This document shows, one piece after another, positions 55,451 through 64,000 of a DNA stretch of 64,000 nt. The position numbers and the translations under genes were made by a program. The notes under the pieces are model-generated. The model saw nothing but the letters and a program-made list of their open reading frames with translations. It did no database searches and was not told where the DNA came from. Every line of letters begins with the position of its first letter. Position 1 is the stretch's first letter. The stretch comes from Rhynchonema sp. JSB1_4 (taxonomy: Eukaryota > Nematoda > Chromadorea > Monhysterida > Xyalidae), in assembly GCA_030248065.1 (NCBI GenBank), contig JASAMV010003251.1, positions 107,840 through 171,839 of the forward strand, in the 5' to 3' direction.

Positions 55451-58400
55451 TGGGATATTGTGTATTCCTGAAACATCGTGGGCCTCGGAGCAAACGGTAA
55501 GGAACCTGTACTGAGAGATTCCCGAACAGACAGTCCTCTGCACTCATAAAATAGGTTATACCGTTTATAAACTACGTACATACATATCTACCAGTTAAAT
55601 AACAAATGGTTCACAAGATGAACACCACTTGCAAGCTGGTCAAAATGTTGAGCAAGTGTGCGTTATTTTTGCGGCGCGGTATACATATGTACACACTGCG
55701 TTCAGCGGGGGGTTGCTGGCTCTTTTGATTCGCAGCCTCGGTATGGTGTGAAAAGCATGTCACATTCCATAAAGCGAGCTGGTGCTTGTTCTGTGTGAGT
55801 GGTGTTGGTTGCACAAAAGCTATGTATCAGAATTTTCCACTTAAAGCCCCAGGGGCTCTATGCCGAAATTGGTGGAAAATGGGAACTCTGACCAAAAAGA
55901 AAAAACCAAATAGAGGCCCCGGGGCCTTAAGCGCAAACGTTTCCTACAGCCCTCGGAGCTTGAAGCGGAAAACTGGGTGTTTTTAGCATTGTTAGTAGGG
56001 AGACTTTAGGGCAACATTTTAACATCTTGGCACAATATTTCAATCCGATTATGAGGATCTTCATCTAAACGTGGTAAAACAACGGTAAACAACAGAAAAA
56101 GTCTGATATTTTGGTCCATCATACACTAATTTGAACCGTTTTGGCACGTTTACCGTTGGATGAAAAATCGACGGCGCAGATAAAATAGAGCCCCAGGGGC
56201 TTTGAGGTGAAAATCTTTCAGTCAGAGCCCCCGAGGGCTCTATTCGAGGGGCTTTAAGTGGAAAACTGTGGTAGGTTTGTAAGATGATCCCACGCCTTCA
56301 CGTAGGGCCACTATTTATGGCACAAAGGAATGCCAGTTTAGTACCTATATTCCCCAGTTTACAAGCAACTCATGAGGAATGCGTTTTGATGGCACGCTCG
56401 TCTTTATGTTGCTTTGCTCTGACATATGTATTTGGCGCCCATTCGAATTTGGCACTTCAGTTACTTTAGGTCTAAATTTTTTCCTTTTGTACTTTTGGGC
56501 GTTTCAAACCGATTTACGTCTTGGAATATGGGTGCGAAAGGCAAGTTATTATATTATTGTTGTTAGAACCAAACCCACAGCGGCTGATTTTGTTGTTTCA
56601 GAAACTCCTGCGGTTACAGACATCGGCAAAACAAAAACAAAAATCTGCAGCTCCAGGAACAATCAATCCGATTCACCAGTAGGAAGATCAGAAAATGTTG
56701 CAATTTGTACTTAGTTTTCAGTGTCCAAACCTATGAGTGCAACCGTATGTAGTTCCGAAAATTGCCGAAGTTTACAATAATAAAAAAATGCTTGATATCG
56801 GCAGAGTACTATATTCTGGGATATGAGAGACCATGTCTTGGTCGTGCCCAACATTGTCAACACTGTCTGACCCTGACGCACGAAATTCGGGTCTAAAAAC
56901 AAATCAGATTTTTCAAGCCATTGTTCATTCTCAACGTTATGTCACATCACAATAATGTAACAGCAGTGAGTTTTGCCCGTTTCGGCCTGTTTTCACAGCC
57001 GGGCGAGGTTCAAGGCCTCGTCGGTGCGAACACCTCTGACCTCCAAAAGGGACCTCGAGCAGATCTTGCTGCTCGAGTAAAACATCTTCTGATTTCACAA
57101 AAACTGTGTGAAAGTCGCCAAAAAGCGCCGTGTTTGCATGTTGGAAGGATGCAACCTGTACGTATGTATATACGTTTGCCAGGCGTCATACGACGAGAAG
57201 TGTCCAAGAGGGATATGGCCAAAAATACAAACATAAAAGCCCATAGAACACAAACATTGGCCGTGCAAGACGTACTTGACGCGTGTCGTGAAAACCTCAG
57301 TGCGACGTCCAGATTAAGCTGTAGGCAGGCGTATGGACAAAGAACCAGCACAGCGTAGCGAGCACAGATAACCCACACCTTGTCACGCTTTTAAACAACA
57401 ATAAGATTGTTGATTGATGCGCCTAAGCAAAGTCCCTTCATTTTCGTTGGTGTAACGACGTTACACGACAAACTCCTTCATCATCAACTGATCATAGGGC
57501 ACTAGGTGGACGAACAACACTATAATTCCGCCATCAGTTGTCGGCCAAAACGCCTCAGAGCGTCGGCTCATTCTTAGAATTTACTCGTCCGTCTAAAAAT
57601 GGAGGCATGTATAAATCGATTTATCACCTCAACGTTTTGCAATTCATGCGGCAATCCTTTCTTCACTGATAGTTTGAAAATTGTAATCGAAATGTGTGTT
57701 ATGCCCACGTTACATTGGTCGGCAGGCCTACTATTTTTTCAAAGGACCATCAAGCAGCTGCTGGTGAAATCAGAAGTACCAATTTTCAGGACAACTAATG
57801 TTCAGTCACGATGTCGACACAAAACAACGGTGTGAAGAATTTTTGTTGTGCAAAAATTCTGCAAGGGCGGGTTTCCAATGAAACTAATAAGCTAATAATG
57901 AACAAGCATGAAATAGTGGCTTCAACCCCACGACCATAACCTGCTACGATCATATTTTCCAGTCATCAATGAGATTCTTGTCGTTTTCAGTTGCAGCTCA
58001 GAGTCACCACCGGGAAGTAACGCAGTTTTACAGCATCTACAGCCAACATATGGATGGATGCAACTTTGTTCTCCCCCCACGACGAAGTACCCACTGGGTG
58101 AATGTTCGGCCACGGCCATATACAGTATAATGTACAAGTTCCTGCATCAGTGTTACTGAAACACAGGAGCCACAGATCGATCGGGGCAATAGATAATTAC
58201 GGTCGATACCCTGTGCACTTGTGTAGCAGCGCTTGTCAGCAGATCTGTCAGAGTACTTCATCACAGGACCAACACCAGTCACTGCTATAGTGATTAAGCA
58301 GCTATTACGCCAGACAGTAATGCTTTCAGCTATACAGTACATGCGTAGCTGTATCTGAATAGTTCGATCCCATATATTGCCGGTCGTGTTCAGGCTGTAC

Positions 58401-59015
58401 CTGCGAACCAGTATAGAAATCACAGTATCATACATTTTTGAGACGTAGAACAAACTGGTGGGTGGGTTTCTATAGACCCGTCCAAAGTGTCCACGTGGAT
58501 GAAAATTAGGAACCCATGATGTGCAAATCTGGGCATCGTCAGGAGCGAAGCAAACATGCGTGTAGAGGTTGAATTATTGAAGCAAACATTGACATTTGCA
58601 CCAGAAACCGGAAACTTTGCCTCCGAAATTTGCCATTAAACGCTTGATTTTTTTCGATTAAACAAACCGCTGAGCTCCAGCTAATTACTGTTGAACAGTG
58701 CGACATCACAGACGTAACTGGTTGAACTTGACACTTCGACATACCCGAATAAGCTATATATACCATACTGTGGCTGCCATTTTGTGTTTTGTCCCCTTGT
58801 AACGATATCCTCAAGTCACTGAAAGATGCTTACGATCCAGATGGGGTTTACCATATGTAAATTGTCGTCATGCCATTGAATTCTTGGACGTCCCCCCACG
58901 GTTTCGGATAAGAGAAGCAACGTTTTTCACCAGGTGTCTGTTTTCTCACTCACCTGAGCTGAGATCATGCGCAGTGGTAGAAGAAACCGACCAGCCACGG
59001 CGTATACATTAGCTG
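55451..59015. other. Non-coding interval with weak repeats
   Basis: Repeated GAGCCCC and CCCCAGGGGCTCTAT blocks occur in both orientations at 55845-55935 and 56185-56270, with a relative at 61448. Two opposed open frames at 56921-57358 (+) and 57010-57378 (-) shadow each other and have no splice or homology support. No gene is called. Confidence 0.4.
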
Positions 59016-59124
59016 CAGTGATCGAACGGGATCCAGATCCCGAACCCAAATTCCCGATCCGGAGAATTTCAATCCCGATAAAATCCCGATTCCGATTCTG
59101 ATGAGCAATTCCGTTCGAGCACTG
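59016..59124. mobile_element. Miniature relative of the 5183 hAT element
   Basis: It is 109 bp long. Ends CAGTGATCGAACGGGAT and ATTCCGTTCGAGCACTG match the termini of 5183-6406, and GATCCC/GATTCC units follow inside. Flanks ATTAGCTG and GTTGGCTG agree at 6 of 8 positions. It is an internally deleted, older copy. Confidence 0.8.
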
Positions 59125-59296
59125 GTTGGCTGCCAAGGACTTGAAAGAACAAAAATGAGTGAAAAAGGAACACATGAACAACGAGAGTAAAATTAACAGC
59201 CGATTACGCAAACTTCCAAAACATTGTGGTAGTATTACTGGTAAATACACACACTTCCGAATTCGCAACTTCATGCATTGGCCTACAAGCCTGAAT

Positions 59297-59807
59297 CAGG
59301 GTTGGGCAAAAAACGTTTTTTTTCAAAAAATCGTTTTTTTAAAAACGTTTTTTTTAAAAAAACGTTTTTTTTAAAACGCCCAGATGACCAAAATATGCCC
59401 CCAAAAAAATTGGAAAACGCTCATGTTGGGAAGAAAACGTGGTTAAACGAAGTCATTCTATGTGTTCTGAGGCAAAATAAACAGGTTTCAACCCTTTTCT
59501 AGCGAGTTGCTAAGGTCCCATATCAGACCCGCATCGTGGGACCAACTTTGGCCGGGGTCATCACTGAAAGTCAAACTCCGTATATCGACGTATCTCGACA
59601 AAGTAAAAATTGGTCGAAAATTTTTTGAAAAAAATGGGACAAAAAAATTGATTTTCCTTGATAATCAGGGTACTTTCCCTGAAAAATCAGGGAAAATCAA
59701 GGAAATTCAGGATTTAAAAAAAACGAAAAACGACCCAGGCGTTTTTTTTTAAAAAAAACGTCGTTTTTTTAAGAAAAAACGCCGTCGTTTTTTTTTGCCC
59801 AACCCTG
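59297..59807. mobile_element. CAGGGTTGG-type hAT MITE
   Basis: Ends are CAGGGTTGGGCAAAAAACG and TTTTTTTGCCCAACCCTG. Flanks GCCTGAAT and GCCTGAAC agree at 7 of 8. The interior is the reverse complement of 42768-43236 with few differences. Confidence 0.9.
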
Positions 59808-60981
59808 GCCTGAACAGGTGAATAGTATGTACCTCATAAACAAAACACGGAAAGTTTCACCAAAGTTCCATGGTCTCAAGGATATGTTCATCGTATCCAC
59901 CCATTTAGCGTCTGTCTAAATGTTCTGATGACTTCGAAAACTTCCCGCGAAACAGACAATCTACACATGTACGAGTCAAACTTCGGGTGGCTACGAAGCA
60001 GTGGATCCTCCGGTCCAATTTATATCTGGTATCATTATTTCTATACAATGCTACAGACTGTGATATTTTACCAACCGCGTGGATTATCTCCCCATTGTTC
60101 GGGACGAATTGTCAGCCCTGTGGTAAGTGACAGCGCTCGAAAAACCTAATTTGCTATTCGCATTAAATGAAAGTGTATAAAATTGGCCCATACCGTTGAC
60201 ACAGCTGAAAAGGCGTTGCGTAACCTGCAACAATACAAGGCAAGTAAAGAACGCTAAAACATAGAAAAGGGAAAAACCAGAAAAAATTATGAAAACATGA
60301 GACTGAGGGCAACCGAACAGCAGCAGGTGGCGATGTCGCACAACTTTGGATTGGTTGAACAATGACAGAAAATTATTTTCTTTCTGCGCAAACGTTGCTC
60401 TCATCATCGGTTCAACAAAGAGAGAAAAACGAGCTGCACGGGCAACAGTGTCTATTTTCTGTCCTTATCTTCTTCATGGTTTTGCATGTGGCCCCGCTTA
60501 TGGAGTTTATCACGTGCACAGAAATACCGGTCGAGCTGCATGTTTGATTTAGTTTTTGCTCAAAGAACACCAAGTATTTTTTACCATTCTCTTTCAGCAT
60601 CACTTGAGCGGATGACGGACCAAACGAATACAGCACGACGGTTGCTGATCGCCAACGACTGTGCGTGCGAAGGACACCACGACCTACCGTACTACCGTGC
60701 GAAGGTCACACGTGCTAGACCCTAAGGTAGACGAAGGTCGACATTTTTGGAAGGGTGTCGTATCGTCCCACTACAGCCGTAAGGGGGGTGGATCGTCCCA
60801 CAGTTAAGGGACTGTCGTTGAGACACAATCGTGCCGACAAAACATAACAAAATACAAACCGCGCACACGCATGCGTGTCACGTGCAGATGCAGCGGAGGA
60901 AAAATAGATAGACATTGGCGCACATGGGTATCCATCCACTACTCATAAGGTTTTGGTAACATTATAGGTGTTAGTGGTATG

Positions 60982-62140
60982 CAGGGTTGTTTCAAGAAAA
61001 ACAGTGGTTAATTAAAAAAAAACTTTTAAAAAAAAAAATTTTTTTTTTGATGAGCCAGATATTCTGTTTTTTTTAATTAAAAACACGAGTTTTTCGGAAA
61101 AATAAAATCGCCTAATTCTTCCAAAAATGGCCTTTTTGAGGCATAAATTTTTGAAAATTTTTTCTAAGTTGGGTCAAATTTCCCAAAATCGCGCCTGCGG
61201 CGCTTAGTTTGACCGCCAAAATGACTCATAAAGAAGTGATGGACCTCAGTTTTTTTAAATGATAAGTCAGGGCATGCTTCTTCGGCACCATTGTTTTCTA
61301 TATTGTAGCCCCACCAATCTGTGAAACGGTTATACAGAGCGTATGGAAACGAATAGGCACCATGTGTACATACAAGCTGTACGTATACTGGCGCAGGATC
61401 ATGAACAGAAACTTTTCATTTCATTCAGTGTCTTGAGAGCATCATTCACAGGGGCTCTATTTGGAGAATTCAGGTACCCGTACCGGAGAATGCCAAGTAC
61501 GCCCCCTGGGGCTTAGCTTAGGATTCACATCGAATATGAGGTTTCAATCAATTTCCATATGCCCGCACTTTGTATAAGCATGTGAGACATGAATAAAAAT
61601 GTCTGCAGATGCGGCGCGCTTATTCAGTACAACTAATTATTTGTTTCCAGTGGCTGCTTTTTGGAGGAGCATACATATTTGGAATTCTCCGGTACATCAC
61701 TCCTTTGATCAGAACTTTACCAGCTACAATACATAAACAGTAATCGTTTCCTATGGTCGTTGAATCATTATCATCTATGTTTGGCACGTGAAATTTAGTA
61801 TTCTGCGACAATCTACGCAGTTAGTCGCCACCACGTCCGCGTGATATTTATACTACCGACAAACAGTGATAATAAAATGGTCGTGTCGAGTCCACGTCAC
61901 GTTCAGATCCTGCCACAATAACCGAATCGCCTTCGTACATGCGTTGATGACCCCACGTAAGGGGTCACGTGACGAAAAATTTTGAGTTTTCAAAAATTTT
62001 TGTTTAGCGCCTCCATTTCACCTGAAACGACGTTTGCGCTACTTTTTCTAATTAAAAAATTTTTTTCAAAAAAAAATAATTTTTTTTGTGTTTTTAAAAA
62101 AAAAACAGTGCTCTAATAAAAAAATTTTTTTTCAACCCTG
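60982..62140. mobile_element. CAGGGTTG-type hAT MITE with exact 8-bp target duplication
   Basis: Ends are CAGGGTTGTTTCAAG and TTTTTTTCAACCCTG. The flanks GTGGTATG (60974-60981 and 62141-62148) are identical. It is 1.16 kb long and the longest of its family here. Inside I see A/T homopolymers near both ends, GCGCCTGCGGCGC, and a GGGGCTCTATTTGG block, but no transposase frame. Confidence 0.88.
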
Positions 62141-62148
62141 GTGGTATG

Positions 62149-63696
62149 TATGTACATGTCACAGATAACACTTATGTTGAGCGAAGTAAAGAAATACTAT
62201 GATGTGTACAAGCCATTATGAACCAGTAGATGTTACTTTTGTGTTCACCAAATAGAGATCCTGCTGCACTCACAGACACATATGGTCAATGCCCATAACA
62301 CAACTCAATCGCAAATGCCAGGCGCTAAATGCACCCTTCAAGGGGGAGGCGGTGCATAAGGGGGACGATTCGGCACCCTTCGCGCATGGGACGAGTGTGT
62401 GAGATCGTGTTACACTCGGCCCTAATTTAGCGAGTTGATTGGTTGTTTCCTGGTGTTTCACTGCAACGTTGCACTTTGACTTTGAGAAAACTTTTTTGAA
62501 ACGTTCTTGTGACAGTAATAACCTGTTTTAATCTGATTTAATGAACTGTTTTAGTCTGATACCATATTTACGTGATAACAACTTTACATTGTTACAGTAA
62601 AATGCAGATCTAATTTTTGGAACGCTCCCATTGCATAATAAAAACAAGAAAAGTAGAATTGAAAGATTCTGAAAACCTGGTCGTACGTATAATAGCAATC
62701 CCCCGGTAATTTTTTATCAAAATCCATAAGAGTCAAAACTCAAGTGACAAAACGCAACAGGGCACATTACGCAAAGCGGCCACAGTTATATGTATGTGAT
62801 AGTAGTACACTTTATGAAAAGGTCGTTCCTCGCAACACGAAGATTGATTGACATCCCTCTTACCTACTGTATGTAATACACTCACAGTTCAGTCTGCACA
62901 ATGAAAACTGTCGTAAAATTGTTTGATTACGCAGTTTACCAACCGACAACACGTGGAAAACTTGTGTCTTCATGTTTTTGGACGTATGTACGTTTTTCTT
63001 TGGTGTATTTCGGTGCTGGTATAGATTTTTTTCCACACTGGATGAATTTTTCTTGATATGAATAATTTTCGCTACGCTGTGAACACACTATATGTTATTC
63101 ATGCACGGATTATTCACTTGGTTTCCAAGTCTTGAAAAAAGCGTAGTAAGGTGTAAAAAGCCAGCCTCAAACATGCATAACAAGGCTGTAAACAAGGCTG
63201 GAAAAAGCTATAACCTAACCATCATACACACCTTTATTGCAATATGACAAACATTATTTTGTAAACAGCCGCACACCACTTTATTCACCTGAACATATGT
63301 ATACGTATGTACAATACGTGCCCAATAAGTCACCGAGTCTTCAGCAAAAAAAAACACTGATACTCAATGGTTGATCGGAACGAAAGCTTACAATTTGCGA
63401 ATAAGTCACAAATTCTCGTATTTGTTTCTGTGTTATGTTGCATTTGCTCTTATAGCTTTGTGCTGTTCTCTGAAATTTCTTTGCTTTGAATTATCTTTTC
63501 TTATTTAAAATTTGTATTATTGTCCGCAAGGGATATCTTGTTTATGCTCACGTAGTCATGCATTACTGGAAGGCTATATTATTTATGACCTGCACATCTG
63601 TGTGCCATGGAGAGTACTTTTACCGATGTTTGTTTCAATAATATCATGAGCGTAAAAGCCTACAAATCCAACTTTTTGTGACTATAAGCTTGATTG
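62149..63696. other. Non-coding interval
   Basis: No supported exon or delimitable repeat. AT-rich unique sequence. Confidence 0.45.
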
Positions 63697-63976
63697 ATAT
63701 TGGTCGCACAATGACTTTATAAGAATTTGTCAAATTTTTTTCCTGAATCGCAAAGCAGGCTAGTGACGGGGCAATGACGTTGCGTTGCGCGATCACACAC
63801 AAAACACGTAGTAAAGAGAATGTTTCAGACCTGTGGCAACGTGGTTGATCTGCTAGATTATTTTCAGCTGAAAATGTTTTGTGAGAATCACAAATAGCAC
63901 AGTAGTTAAGAGTGACTGAACGTGAAAATCAGGATTGATTTTGATGAATTCTTATATGGTCATTGTGCGACCAATA
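63697..63976. repeat. GGTCGCACAATGAC-family MITE
   Basis: Ends are ATTGGTCGCACAATGACTTT and GGTCATTGTGCGACCAAT. The interior matches 35425-35694 closely (GACGGGGCAATGACGTTGCG). It is complete, ending 24 bases before the window edge. Confidence 0.85.
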
Positions 63977-64000
63977 CCACAAACAAGCGTGCGTCATAGT

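Noticed and set aside
56921..57378. Two opposed open frames of 145 and 122 codons
   Set aside because: They overlap almost completely on opposite strands. There is no splice support, no recognisable motif and no repeat of the pattern elsewhere.

Overview
This is a 64-kb piece of eukaryotic genomic DNA with intron-rich genes and a very high load of small DNA transposons. The strongest taxonomic marker is a complete major sperm protein gene (10459-11109), a family with canonical members only in nematodes. A chloride-type pentameric ligand-gated channel related to the glutamate-gated group fits the same assignment. The MSP gene has three introns, which is unusual for the family and suggests a lineage well away from Caenorhabditis. 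I cannot name the species. All gene models below were assembled by hand from splice signals, homology and reading-phase bookkeeping. In the main models every exon junction closes in phase.

Layout. 721-897: last exon of an unidentified + strand gene. 1542-8396 (-): 11-exon anion-selective Cys-loop channel of 490 aa. Its largest intron holds a hAT transposon with a transposase remnant. 9409-9582 (-): possible last exon of another gene. 10459-11109 (+): major sperm protein. 11591-12461 (+): Lys-rich protein of unknown function. 14343-21507 (+): 13-exon Mahogunin-type RING ubiquitin ligase of 669 aa. 22772-26387 (+): ankyrin-repeat SOCS-box protein. 27112-34868 (+): two-Tudor-domain protein of 563 aa. 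36399-40472 (+): secreted kelch-repeat protein. 42259-44715 (+): second Cys-loop channel gene that stops at the Cys-loop and appears truncated or dead. 44887-45189 and 55048-55197: two copies of a Cys-rich terminal exon with its 3' flank. From about 45.4 kb to the end there are few convincing genes and mostly mobile-element debris.

Mobile DNA. At least eight families of short inverted-repeat elements can be delimited. Several have CAGNG termini and exact or near-exact 8-bp target duplications, the signature of hAT elements. Only one carries recognisable transposase sequence (5831-6049). Nesting is common: a palindrome inside the hAT at 5183, a CAGGGTTGG element inside another MITE at 42553, and a GGTCGCACAATGAC element inside a CAGGGTTGG element at 35174.

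The genes do not form an operon or a pathway. Two are substrate-selection ubiquitin factors (Mahogunin-like RING and ASB-like SOCS box), one is sperm motility machinery, one is probably a germline RNP scaffold (Tudor), and two are receptor-type ligand-gated channels. The points most worth following up are the extra cysteines and altered M1 of the channel on the minus strand, the truncated channel whose exon 3 abuts a MITE, the duplicated Cys-rich exon, and the clean hAT target duplications.
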